A DNA stretch of 57,361 bases from Candidatus Krumholzibacteriia bacterium (lineage in GTDB: Bacteria; Krumholzibacteriota; Krumholzibacteriia; G020349025), in assembly GCA_035649275.1 (NCBI GenBank), contig DASRJW010000088.1:1-57361 (forward strand), given 5' to 3'. Below the pieces are notes generated by a model. That model did no database searches. It had not been told where the DNA came from and worked only from the letters and a program-made list of their open reading frames with translations. Below, piece after piece: positions 20,084-27,839 of the stretch (positions are counted from its first letter, which is position 1; each line of letters opens with the position of its first letter). A program made the translations under genes and the position numbers.

Positions 20084-21099
20084 GTGCCATCGCGGCACGA
20101 CAGGAGCACCGGTTCATCTCGGTGCAGACCCGGCGGGCGCAGATCACCAGCTTCCTGGTGCATCTCATCCTGCTCACCTGGCTGGCGCTCCGACCCATGG
20201 TCCTGGCCGAAGGGCCGACGCTGACCGAGATCGCCTGGATCGACCCGTCGAGCTTGAAGCCGGCGTCGCCTCCTCCAGGTCCGGCCTCACCGCCGCCGGC
20301 AGCGGCCGCGGCGGAAGCCGCGGCTCCGAGCACCCAGGCGACACGGCCGCACCCAGTGGAAGAGCACCAGTTCGAGCGCACCCTCACCCGTTCGGAACAG
20401 GCGCCGGCGTTGCAGACCTCGCGGAGCTTGCAGGACGTGCTCAATGCCCGGATGGCCTCGATGCAACGCGAAGCACACAGCGGTCCGGTGAGCCCCATTG
20501 CGGCCCCCATGGCGATTCCCATGGCGGGCTCGCAGCTGGCGGGAGTTGGAACCTCGCCCTCCGGCGCGGCCGTCGGCCTGCGCCGCGGCGGTAGCGGCAC
20601 CGCGGGCGGTGGGACGGGTGCCGGCGGCTCCAGCGCGACGGGGAGCGGTGGCGGTGGGACGCGGCCCGTGGCCTTGACGCGGGCGGGCACTGGCCTGCCG
20701 GCCACGTCGCTCCCGCAGCTGGCGACCGTGAGCGCGCCCAGTTTCGAGAGCCAACGCTCCAAACCCCAGGACGTGGACAACGCCAAGGTGCGGAAGCTCG
20801 CCGGCGCCTCGCTCCTCGGTCCGATCGCGGATCGCAACATCCTGCAGCAGCAGACGCCGGCCTATCCGGACTGGGCCGAGGTGCAAGGTGTCGAGGCGAC
20901 CGTGAGTCTCTACTTCGTGGTCCGACCCGACGGTCACATCAAGGAGAACATCTTGGTGGAGAAGACGTCGGGCTTCGAAGACTTCGACGCCAATGCCGTG
21001 ACCGCATTGCGCGGCTGGCGCTTCGAAGCGTTGGGTCCCGGCTCCACCGGTGAGCAGTGGGGACGGATCACGTTCCATTACCGGTTGAGCTCCGGTTGA
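20080..21099 (+). CDS. TonB-like energy transducer
   Basis: 339 residues: a cytoplasmic basic start, one membrane helix (about 24-44), a long Pro/Ala/Gly/Ser-rich linker (about 60-225), and a C-terminal TonB domain of about 80 residues (YFVVRPDG near 282, then a WRFEAL strand). TonB proteins carry ExbBD energy across the periplasm to outer-membrane partners. The GTG start overlaps the ExbD stop and has GGAGG 7 bases upstream. Its obvious local partner is the PorV-like barrel rather than a classical receptor. The one receptor in the window is 25 kb away beside a second TonB operon. Confidence 0.85.
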   Translation: MSAIAARQEHRFISVQTRRAQITSFLVHLILLTWLALRPMVLAEGPTLTEIAWIDPSSLKPASPPPGPASPPPAAAAAEAAAPSTQATRPHPVEEHQFERTLTRSEQAPALQTSRSLQDVLNARMASMQREAHSGPVSPIAAPMAIPMAGSQLAGVGTSPSGAAVGLRRGGSGTAGGGTGAGGSSATGSGGGGTRPVALTRAGTGLPATSLPQLATVSAPSFESQRSKPQDVDNAKVRKLAGASLLGPIADRNILQQQTPAYPDWAEVQGVEATVSLYFVVRPDGHIKENILVEKTSGFEDFDANAVTALRGWRFEALGPGSTGEQWGRITFHYRLSSG

Positions 21100-21202
21100 G
21101 ATCGGCCGCGAAGCGAGCCGGCCGAGCGCCGGACCAGACCATGACCGCACGCCGGTCGCCACAGGCCGAGCCCACCGGTCGAGACCTGCGAGGTGATGGG
21201 AG

Positions 21203-22369
21203 ATGACGGTGCAACGAGTTCCATGGATCGCTGCGGCCATGACCGCCACGCTCTGGCTCACGCCGGTCGCGCTGGACGCGAAGCTCGCCAAGAGCGACAG
21301 CACCACGAGCCAGGCCAAGGCGGCGGCACCCACGGCGAAGGCCACGACGGCAGCGTCGTCGAGTGCACCGTCCAAGTCGGTGAGCCAGACGGCCAAGAGT
21401 ACCGACTCCAAGCCTGCGGCACCGGCGACCAAGGCCAAGGCGAAAGCGTCGCCGGCCAAGACCGCCGCGGCGCCCAAGGCCGAAGACACCACACCGGCGC
21501 CCCCGAATCCCGGCAAGAGCGCAGCGAAGCCGAAGATGACCCTACCCGCCGGTCAGGAAGGCACTGCGTTCGGCAGCCTCACGGTGGAAGGGGAGGATCG
21601 CATCCGCATCGAGTTCGAGCGCCCGCCGCTCGATCTCCAGCTCGACCCGCGCCAGAGCCCCGGGTTGGAACTCGGGGATTCGCAAGAGATCCTCGACCGC
21701 GAGAAGCCGGAGCTGGTGAGGCCGTATCTGCAGACCTCGGCGCTGGTGCGCACACCCTACCAGGGGCGGCCCTGGCTCGACGAGATGACCACCGGGCCGG
21801 TGGCGCGTTTCCATCCGGCGGTGACCGGGGTGGAGCGCTGGCGGCTGGCGGTGGTGGACTCGCGGGGCGAACAGGTCGTGGAGTTCAAAGGCACCGGCTC
21901 GCCCCCCAAGGAGATCGAATGGAACGGTCTCAATGCGACGGGCAAGCCCTGCCAGCCGGGCCTGACCTACTCTTACGTTTTCGAGGCCTTCGACCGGGCG
22001 GGCAACAAGCGTAACTTCGTCGGCGACGGTTTCCAGCTGCCTTCCTATCGGCGCGAGACGCCGCAGGCGCTGGTGCTCCTCTTTGCCGGCGAGCGGCTCG
22101 GAGGCCCGGCGGCGAACCGGCCGGGTACAGCACCGGCTCCCATCGTCCTCGAGGCGGCGAGCTGGATCAATCAGTCACCGCGCACGCAGCAGCCGATCCA
22201 GGTGAAGGCGACGGCACGCAGCTTCGAGGTGGCGAATGCATTGTCGCAGACGCTCGTGCAGCAACTCGGGTCGCTCGTGATCGGTGATCCGGCCCGCATC
22301 CAGGCGCAGAGCGCCGTGGAACCCGATGCGCCGCCGCAAGGGAGCGTGGCGATCACCATCGCGCCCTGA
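21203..22369 (+). CDS. Secreted Ala/Lys/Pro-rich protein with FlgD-like and possible OmpA-like domains
   Basis: 388 residues. A signal peptide (about 1-26, ending LDAKLA) is followed by about 90 residues of low-complexity Ala, Lys, Ser, Thr and Pro. Next comes a FlgD-like fold (about 200-285: WRLAVVDSRG, IEWNGLNATG, YSYVFEAFDRAG). The C-terminal 90 residues (QPIQVKATARSFEVANALSQ) have the helical rhythm of an OmpA-type peptidoglycan-binding domain without its usual motif; that part is a guess. The basic linker could bind peptidoglycan or nucleic acid. It is last in the operon, 103 bases after the TonB-like gene, and ends 3 bases from a convergent gene. Confidence 0.7.
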   Translation: MTVQRVPWIAAAMTATLWLTPVALDAKLAKSDSTTSQAKAAAPTAKATTAASSSAPSKSVSQTAKSTDSKPAAPATKAKAKASPAKTAAAPKAEDTTPAPPNPGKSAAKPKMTLPAGQEGTAFGSLTVEGEDRIRIEFERPPLDLQLDPRQSPGLELGDSQEILDREKPELVRPYLQTSALVRTPYQGRPWLDEMTTGPVARFHPAVTGVERWRLAVVDSRGEQVVEFKGTGSPPKEIEWNGLNATGKPCQPGLTYSYVFEAFDRAGNKRNFVGDGFQLPSYRRETPQALVLLFAGERLGGPAANRPGTAPAPIVLEAASWINQSPRTQQPIQVKATARSFEVANALSQTLVQQLGSLVIGDPARIQAQSAVEPDAPPQGSVAITIAP

Positions 22370-22372
22370 GCT

Positions 22373-22762
22373 TCAGGTGGACCCCGTGCCCGGAGCGCGT
22401 CCCGGTTCGTCCGGGTCGTCCTCCGGGCGCGGCGTTTCAGACTCTACTTCCAGCTCGACGAACAGCGCCTCCGCCAGAGCCAGAGCGCGAGTCTCGGCCA
22501 GGTCGAGCGTCCACTCCGGCTGCAGCTCGAGACGCAGGCGCCGTCCCACCTCGGCAGCGAAGGCCTCGAACTCCGCCGGTTCCGCCTCGAGCTCCCGCGC
22601 GTAGTGCGCCACCATCGCCTGCACGGACTTCTCGGCCAGGAAGGTCAAACGCCGGCGCCGCCGGTTCTTGTGCCGGTGCGAGGTGAGATCGGCGTGCTCG
22701 TAGCGACGATCGAGGGACGGGTGCAACGTCAGGCCCCGCCTTCGCTCTTCCTGTCGGTGCAT
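22373..22762 (-). CDS. Small hypothetical protein with basic N-terminus and acidic C-terminus
   Basis: A 129-residue protein of unknown function. Residues 1-40 are rich in Arg and His (including a run of five Arg). The middle (about 42-108) is an amphipathic helical region with many Ala, Glu and Leu, and the tail is Pro/Asp/Glu-rich. No signal peptide or membrane helix is seen. GGGGA lies 5 bases before the ATG, supporting translation. The stop is 3 bases from that of the large operon, so the two transcripts converge with no terminator between them. Confidence 0.5.
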   Translation of the reverse strand: MHRQEERRRGLTLHPSLDRRYEHADLTSHRHKNRRRRRLTFLAEKSVQAMVAHYARELEAEPAEFEAFAAEVGRRLRLELQPEWTLDLAETRALALAEALFVELEVESETPRPEDDPDEPGRAPGTGST

Positions 22763-22989
22763 GGGTTCCCCTAAGCCCGGTTCGAGCGGCCCAACCCCTC
22801 GTGGTTCCCTGTTCCCATGATCGCGCCTGCCTCGGACCGGCGCAAGCCGGCCTGGCCGGTCATCACTGGGTGGCCTGGCGCAATCGAGGTCGCTGGCAAG
22901 GTTGGGGAGTCTCCACCTTCCACCCCGACGAGGGTCTGCGAGGAATCTCGACGACAGCAGCGGAAAGAGCAGCGCTCATCCCGCAACCT

Positions 22990-23170
22990 TCGTTTTACAA
23001 TGAGAAGCGGGACGAGGATGTTCCCCTCCAGGTGGCGACGCCAGGCGTCCTGGGGAATGACGGTAATCCGGACGGAGATGTCCTGACTGCAACCGTCGCC
23101 ACCGGTCCCGCCAACACCTGCTCGTTTTGACTGTCAACGGCGCGTTCCTCTTCAGTCCTGCTTCGTCTTC
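22990..23170 (+). pseudogene. Relic of a cadherin-like (tandem-95/VCBS-type) repeat domain
   Basis: From about 22993 one frame reads DEDVPLQVATPGVLGND, then NPDGDVLTATVATGPAN, a signature run of tandem-95/cadherin-like repeats in large surface proteins. It then hits TGA (23128-23130). In the next frame the expected continuation appears (LTVNGAFLFSP), so a one-base frameshift lies near 23114-23120. No start, signal peptide or remaining repeats are present. This is a fragment left from a much larger adhesin-type gene. Confidence 0.55.
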
Positions 23171-23421
23171 GCTGCCTTCAGGTGCTCGCCCCTCTCGACG
23201 TAGGGTTTGAAACGCTCGAAGAGGAAATGCCGCCAGACGCCGTCCACCGCGGCTGGCCAGCCGTCTTCGAATTCGCCAGTCGCATGCGCCGAGAAGGTGA
23301 GGCGGGTGGAGTCCGGTCCGGCCGCTTCGAATTGGTAAGTGCACACCAGGTGCAGGGCGCCGAGCGCCGCATGACTCGAAGGGGGAACGACAAAGCGAGG
23401 CGAAAAGTCAGCATACCACGG
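23152..23421 (-). pseudogene. 5'-truncated SRPBCC (START-like) domain protein
   Basis: The frame is open for about 90 codons from a TGA at 23422-23424 to the stop at 23152 and reads as the C-terminal part of an SRPBCC/polyketide-cyclase-like protein (WYADFSPRF, then LVCTYQFEA, RLTFSAHATGEFEDGW, WRHFLFERFKPYVERG). The family needs about 140 residues, so the N-terminal third is missing. The only internal start is a GTG at 23346 without a ribosome site. It is probably not functional, although a short translated product cannot be excluded. Confidence 0.5.
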
Positions 23422-23517
23422 TCAGATTCCGCGGCAGCCAGCAGCGAGACGAGTGCTCCCGGTCAGCAGCGATTTCGGGTACTCTGAGGAGGCGATCGTT
23501 CTCCACAAGGGGTGTGT

Positions 23518-25512
23518 ATGCCCACGAAAACGCTCCAATCGCATGTTGCCGCCGCCTGCATCGCCGGGGTAGCGACGCTCACTCTCGCCGTGACACCGTT
23601 CACCGTCGCGGCCCAGCCGTCCCCGCGCCCCGCCCCGTCGTCGGCGCGACCCCCAGCCCCGCCGGCCGGCGAGGTCAAGCCGGCAGCGGTCGAGCTTCCC
23701 GCCGAGGTGAAGGCGGCATGTCAACGCATCCATGCGGACGAGATCATCGCCACCATCCGCTTCCTGGCTTCGCCGCGCCTCGAAGGGCGCGACGCCGGCG
23801 AACGCGGCGCCGAGGTGGCGGCGGACTACCTCGTCTCCCGTTTCCAGGCCGCGGGTCTCCGCGCCGGGTCGAAGGACGGCTACCTGCAACGCTTCGATCT
23901 CGTCCGGCGCACCTTGGCGCCGGAAGAGGAGCTGACGCTCACGCGCCGCAGCGGGAGCGCCACCTCCTCACGCCCCTTGGCGCTGCGCACGGACTGGGTG
24001 CCGCTCTCGTTCTCCGAGATCGGCAGCGTCGAAGCGCCGGTCGTGTTCGCCGGCTACGGCATCGTCGCGCCGGAATACAAATGGGACGATTACGCCGCCC
24101 TCGGCGCCAACGGCGCCAAGGGCAAAGTGGTGGTCGTCTTGCGGCACGAGCCCGACGAAGACGGCAAGTCAGGCAGCAAGTTCTTCGAGGGCCGGGAGAT
24201 GACACTGCATGCTTCGCTGCGGCAGAAGGCGCGTGTCGCCGCCGCGCGCGGCGCCGTGGCGCTCCTCGTGGTGGACGATCCGCTGCTCCACGAGGTGCAG
24301 TCCAATCCTTCGAACTCCTTGGGTGGCTGGACCTACTTGACCGCGGAGGAACGCAAGCTGCCGAAGGACGATCCCGCCCGGCCGCGCGGCACCGCGAGCG
24401 TCGACGGGTTGAACCAGCCCCTCGGCGTCCTGGCGGCGCACGCTTCGCAGGAGCTGCTGCGCTGGCTCGATGCGGGGCGGGACTGGAAGGCCCTGCAACG
24501 GGATCTCGACGCGGGGCGCAGATCGAAAGCCTTCGCGGTGCCCGCGGTCACGGTGCGCTTCGTCCATGCGGTCGAGGTGGAGCGGCAGCCGACGAGCAAC
24601 GTCCTCGCCATCCTCCCGGGCTCCGATCCGGAGCTCGCGAAGGAATACGTCCTCGTCGGCGGGCACTACGACCACGTCGGCAAGGACCGCCGCACCGCGG
24701 AGATTCACCCTGGTGCCGATGACAACGCCTCGGGCACGGCGGCGGTGGTGGCGATCGCCGAGGCCTTCGCCTCGCTGTCGCCGGCACCGGCTCGTAGCCT
24801 TCTCTTCGTCGGCTGGGGCGCGGAGGAGAAAGGTCTCCTCGGCAGCGCCTACTTCGTGCGCAAGCCCGCCGTGCCCCTCGACAAGATCGTGGCGGGGATC
24901 AACCTCGACATGCTGGGTCGCAACAAGGAGGGCGAAATGTCTGTCGTGGGCCGGACGGAGACGCCCGAATTGACCGCCCTCTTCGATCGCTTCGCCTCCG
25001 AGGTCGGCTTCGCCCTGAACGACGATGCCGGCGCCGGGGCGAGCCGCAGCGACAACGGCAGCCTCTGGTTGGGTGGCATCCCGACGGCGTCCCTCTTTTC
25101 CGGCACCCACGAGGACTACCACGAGCCCGGCGACACCGCCGACAAGGTGCTGCCGGGAAAGGTGGAGAAGGCAGCGCGTCTCGCTTTCCTCGTGAGCGCC
25201 GAGGTGGCGTCCGGGCGCTCGACGCCGGCGCCGCTCGACGTGCCGGCAGGAGCGTGGAAGGCGATCGCACCCAAGCGGGAAACGAAGCCCGTGGTCACGC
25301 CGGAAGCGCGAGCCGCGGACGCGAGTGCGGCGCAGGGAACCTCTGCAGGCGCCGACGCCGCCGCCGGTGCCGCGGCGAAGGCAGGAGCAGCGGGGAACAC
25401 CGGCGCGCAGTCGGCGAGTCCGGAGGCCCCGACACCGGATGCAGCGCCGGCGGACGGGAGCGTGGCACCGCACGGCAAGCCGAACAGCGAGAAGAAGGAG
25501 GGCGGCCAGTGA
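23518..25512 (+). CDS. Secreted M28 family metallopeptidase with PA domain
   Basis: 664 residues. A signal peptide (to about residue 33, VAAQ) and a Pro/Ala linker are followed by the N-terminal part, an inserted protease-associated domain (about 160-330) and the M28 zinc-peptidase core. Zinc-site residues are visible in GGHYDHVG, HPGADDNASG, WGAEEKGLLG, INLDMLGRN and FSGTHEDYHEPGDT, so both metals should be bound. The last 100 residues are a low-complexity Ala/Pro/Lys tail absent from typical family members. The start is the ATG at 23518, 5 bases after AAGGGG. It likely acts as an aminopeptidase in the periplasm or outside the cell. The next gene starts inside its stop codon. Confidence 0.93.
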   Translation: MPTKTLQSHVAAACIAGVATLTLAVTPFTVAAQPSPRPAPSSARPPAPPAGEVKPAAVELPAEVKAACQRIHADEIIATIRFLASPRLEGRDAGERGAEVAADYLVSRFQAAGLRAGSKDGYLQRFDLVRRTLAPEEELTLTRRSGSATSSRPLALRTDWVPLSFSEIGSVEAPVVFAGYGIVAPEYKWDDYAALGANGAKGKVVVVLRHEPDEDGKSGSKFFEGREMTLHASLRQKARVAAARGAVALLVVDDPLLHEVQSNPSNSLGGWTYLTAEERKLPKDDPARPRGTASVDGLNQPLGVLAAHASQELLRWLDAGRDWKALQRDLDAGRRSKAFAVPAVTVRFVHAVEVERQPTSNVLAILPGSDPELAKEYVLVGGHYDHVGKDRRTAEIHPGADDNASGTAAVVAIAEAFASLSPAPARSLLFVGWGAEEKGLLGSAYFVRKPAVPLDKIVAGINLDMLGRNKEGEMSVVGRTETPELTALFDRFASEVGFALNDDAGAGASRSDNGSLWLGGIPTASLFSGTHEDYHEPGDTADKVLPGKVEKAARLAFLVSAEVASGRSTPAPLDVPAGAWKAIAPKRETKPVVTPEARAADASAAQGTSAGADAAAGAAAKAGAAGNTGAQSASPEAPTPDAAPADGSVAPHGKPNSEKKEGGQ

Positions 25513-26324
25513 ACCACCGGAACATCCAGAGCCGCCGAGTGGCGGCGAGGCTCACCACACCGACGGCGTGCTTGGCGCTCCTGTTCCTGGGCGCCGTTCC
25601 CCTCCGGGCGGAGGCGTCGGAGGCGCGCGCTTTGCTCGAAAAAGCCATCGCCTTCCACGGCGGACGCGCCGCCTTGCAGGCGATGCCGCATTGGAAGGCA
25701 AGCGGCACTTATGAAGGTGGCGGGCGGCTCGTGGGTCGGGCCATGGATGCGGTCTATTACGAGCGCGCCGACGGCGCCCTCCGGACCGAGGTCGCTTTCG
25801 AGTTTCGCGGGAGCACCAGGACCACGGTGACGATGTACGACGGCACGATGTGCAAACGCCGTTCGCGCTCCACCTGGGACGACATCCCCCTGGACGAGAA
25901 TCGTGAACGCGCCGCGCACCGACTGCCCTTCCTGCTGCAGGCGCTGTCGCTCGATCCCGTCGTTGCAGGCGAAGGGGAGGAGGCCGGTGCCGCGGTGTGG
26001 CGGGTGGAGGTGCGTGACGGGCGTGGTAAGGCCGTTCTCTCCCTCGCCAAGGACAATGGCCGTCTCGTGGCCCTCGAGTTTCCCGGCACCGAGGCCGAGG
26101 GGATGGGCACGAAGAAAGACGTGGTGCGGAAGTTCGTGTACCACGGCTTCGAGAAGGCCGGGGCCGTGCAGGTGCCGGCAGACATCGAGATGTTCATGGA
26201 TGGCGTTTTCGATGGACGACTGCGTTTCGAGCGCATCGAAGTGATCAAGGAGTGGGACGACGCTTGGCTGCAACTTCCGGATCCGCGACGGCGCTTCATC
26301 CCGGGGGAGGAACTGGCGTTCTGA
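25509..26324 (+). CDS. Periplasmic LolA-like or outer-membrane-associated protein
   Basis: 271 residues with a signal peptide (hydrophobic about 17-32, cleavage near RAEA). The mature protein is built of beta-strands with repeated (R/K)xE(V/I) patterns and a helix near the start (ARALLEKAIAFHGG). This resembles the open beta-barrel of LolA/LolB and of proteins annotated as outer-membrane lipoprotein-sorting proteins. The GTG start overlaps the peptidase stop (GTGA) with GGAGG 7-8 bases upstream, so the two are coupled. The function is not certain. An open-barrel lipid-carrying role is plausible by family. Confidence 0.65.
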   Translation: MNHRNIQSRRVAARLTTPTACLALLFLGAVPLRAEASEARALLEKAIAFHGGRAALQAMPHWKASGTYEGGGRLVGRAMDAVYYERADGALRTEVAFEFRGSTRTTVTMYDGTMCKRRSRSTWDDIPLDENRERAAHRLPFLLQALSLDPVVAGEGEEAGAAVWRVEVRDGRGKAVLSLAKDNGRLVALEFPGTEAEGMGTKKDVVRKFVYHGFEKAGAVQVPADIEMFMDGVFDGRLRFERIEVIKEWDDAWLQLPDPRRRFIPGEELAF

Positions 26325-26340
26325 TCTCCTGCCTGCCGGG

Positions 26341-26369
26341 TTGACAGGCGCGGGGTCGGGCTGGACAAT
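26341..26369 (+). promoter_or_regulatory. Sigma-70-type promoter for the globin-like lipoprotein
   Basis: A perfect TTGACA (26341-26346) is 17 bases from GACAAT (26364-26369, four of six). The predicted start near 26376 leaves a leader of about 45 bases before the ATG at 26423. Confidence 0.6.
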
Positions 26370-26422
26370 GCGGCATCTCTTGTGCCTCGAGGAGCCCCCA
26401 ACTCACGGGAGGTCCGCATATC

Positions 26423-26854
26423 ATGCGTTCGAAGAGATTCGCGTTGCCCATCGTTCTCGCCCTGTCTTGCGTCCTCTCCTGCGCCGGGTCCAAAGACGTC
26501 GGCGGTGGGCTGTGGGGCACGCTCGGAGGTGTCACCGGCGTGTCGAAGCTCATCGACAGCTTCGGTAGGAACATGAGTGCCAATTCCATGCTCAGCCAAG
26601 CTCTCGGGAGCGAAGGCATCAAGCAAACGAAGATGGGTCTCTACAACAGCATCGCCAAGACGGGCGGCTACGCTTTCGAGAAGGGCACGGATCTCCAGGG
26701 TGCCTTGAAGGACAAGAAGCTGGATGCGGCGGGGGTCGACGCCGTCGGCTCGAGCCTGACCGCGGCAGCCAGCGAAGTCGGCCTCAAGTCCGATCAGGTC
26801 GCCGGCCTGAAGGCGATCTGGGAACCGGTGAAGATGTCCTTGGCCAAGAAGTGA
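26423..26854 (+). CDS. Lipoprotein with truncated-haemoglobin-like fold lacking haem ligands
   Basis: 143 residues: a lipoprotein signal (LSCAGS lipobox, Cys21) and then a domain I can align by eye over its full length with group I truncated haemoglobins. Shared landmarks are LWGTLGGVTGVSKLIDSF at the start, GG plus an aromatic near 93, and VGLKSDQVAGLKAIWEP in the last helix. The position of the proximal haem His (F8) is Leu in DLQGALKDKK, and the distal Tyr B10 is Gly in DSFGRNM. It may therefore be a globin fold reused without haem. GGGAGG lies upstream and a TTGACA promoter 50 bases before that. The assignment rests on pattern similarity only. Confidence 0.55.
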   Translation: MRSKRFALPIVLALSCVLSCAGSKDVGGGLWGTLGGVTGVSKLIDSFGRNMSANSMLSQALGSEGIKQTKMGLYNSIAKTGGYAFEKGTDLQGALKDKKLDAAGVDAVGSSLTAAASEVGLKSDQVAGLKAIWEPVKMSLAKK

Positions 26855-26921
26855 CGGTGGCAGGGTGATCGCCGCGCCGAGTCGGAGCTCGCTGGGCGGT
26901 GGAACAAGGAATCGAACGTCA

Positions 26922-26952
26922 GCGGGCGCCCGCGGTGGAACCGGGCGCCCGC
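26922..26952 (+). terminator. Hairpin, possible terminator
   Basis: A perfect 10-bp stem (26922-26931 with 26943-26952) has an 11-base loop, 67 bases after the lipoprotein stop. No T-tract follows, so termination is uncertain. Confidence 0.35.
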
Positions 26953-27056
26953 GGCGTCCATGGCCGGCAGGCACTGGTTCGTGCGTTTGCCACCCGCGGC
27001 TTGTCGCCGAGCTTGGCACGGTCGAGCTCACGAACGGAATACCCTAGGATGACCCC

Positions 27057-27773
27057 ATGACCGCCCCCCGCTTGCTCTTGCTCAGCAACTCCACCAACTT
27101 CGGCGGCGGCTTCTTGCAGCATGCCACCGGCAGCATCGAGACGTTCCTGGGCCGCGAGGTGCGGGAGGTGCTCTTCGTCCCCTTCGCGGCGGTGCGCTTC
27201 CCCTACGATGCTTTCGCCGCGCGCGTCGAGGCGGGTCTCGCCCCCTTGGGTTATCGCGTGCGTTCCATTCATACAGTCGCGAATGCCGAGGCCGCGGTGC
27301 GCTCTGCTGCAGCCATCGCGGTCGGTGGCGGCAACACCTTCCGACTGCTGGAGGAGCTGTACCAGCGGCGCTTGCTCGAGCCCATCCGCGAGCGGGGCAT
27401 GGCCGGGATGCCGTACATCGGCTGGAGTGCCGGCGCCAACGTGGCCTGCCCCACAGTGCGGACGACGAACGACATGCCCGTCGTCGAGCCGCCGAGCTTG
27501 CGCGCCCTCGGCCTCATACCCTTCCAGATCAACCCGCATTACACCGATGCGCAGATCCCGGAGCATGCTGGCGAGACCCGTGCCGAGCGGCTCCTCGAGT
27601 TCATCGCTTGCAATCCGGGTCTTCCCGTTCTCGCTCTGCGCGAAGGCAGCATTCTCAGGGTCGAGGGAGCCGCGTGGACCCTGCTCGGCACCAAGTCGGC
27701 GCGGGTCTTCGTGCACTGCAGGGAACCAGTGGACATCGAGCCAGGCGGCGCGCTCTCCGGCTTGCAGGCATGA
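27057..27773 (+). CDS. pepE: Peptidase E (alpha-aspartyl dipeptidase)
   Basis: A 238-residue cytoplasmic serine peptidase of family S51, which cleaves dipeptides with N-terminal Asp. The nucleophile Ser124 sits in GWSAGAN. The GGGNTF loop (about 90-95), TNDMP near 138 and His161 in NPHYTD complete the expected active-site landscape. Length matches the family (about 230). The ATG at 27057 has no clear ribosome site. The gene stands alone and its TGA overlaps the stem of a bidirectional terminator. Confidence 0.93.
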   Translation: MTAPRLLLLSNSTNFGGGFLQHATGSIETFLGREVREVLFVPFAAVRFPYDAFAARVEAGLAPLGYRVRSIHTVANAEAAVRSAAAIAVGGGNTFRLLEELYQRRLLEPIRERGMAGMPYIGWSAGANVACPTVRTTNDMPVVEPPSLRALGLIPFQINPHYTDAQIPEHAGETRAERLLEFIACNPGLPVLALREGSILRVEGAAWTLLGTKSARVFVHCREPVDIEPGGALSGLQA

Positions 27774-27796
27774 GGGCGCCCCTTTGAGGCGCCCTC
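27772..27796. terminator. Bidirectional hairpin between pepE and the VIT-vWA gene
   Basis: A perfect 9-bp stem (27772-27780 with 27788-27796, GAGGGCGCC) has a 7-base loop. It lies between convergent genes and includes the last two bases of the pepE stop codon. T-tracts are absent on the plus side. Confidence 0.6.
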
Positions 27797-27839
27797 ATGT
27801 GAATCATGAACACCCGATCGAGCTTCGGGGCGCTCGCGC

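Noticed and set aside
26922-26952. Attachment site or IS end at the inverted repeat
   Set aside because: A single 10-bp inverted repeat with no target duplication or partner copy is better explained as a hairpin after the lipoprotein gene.
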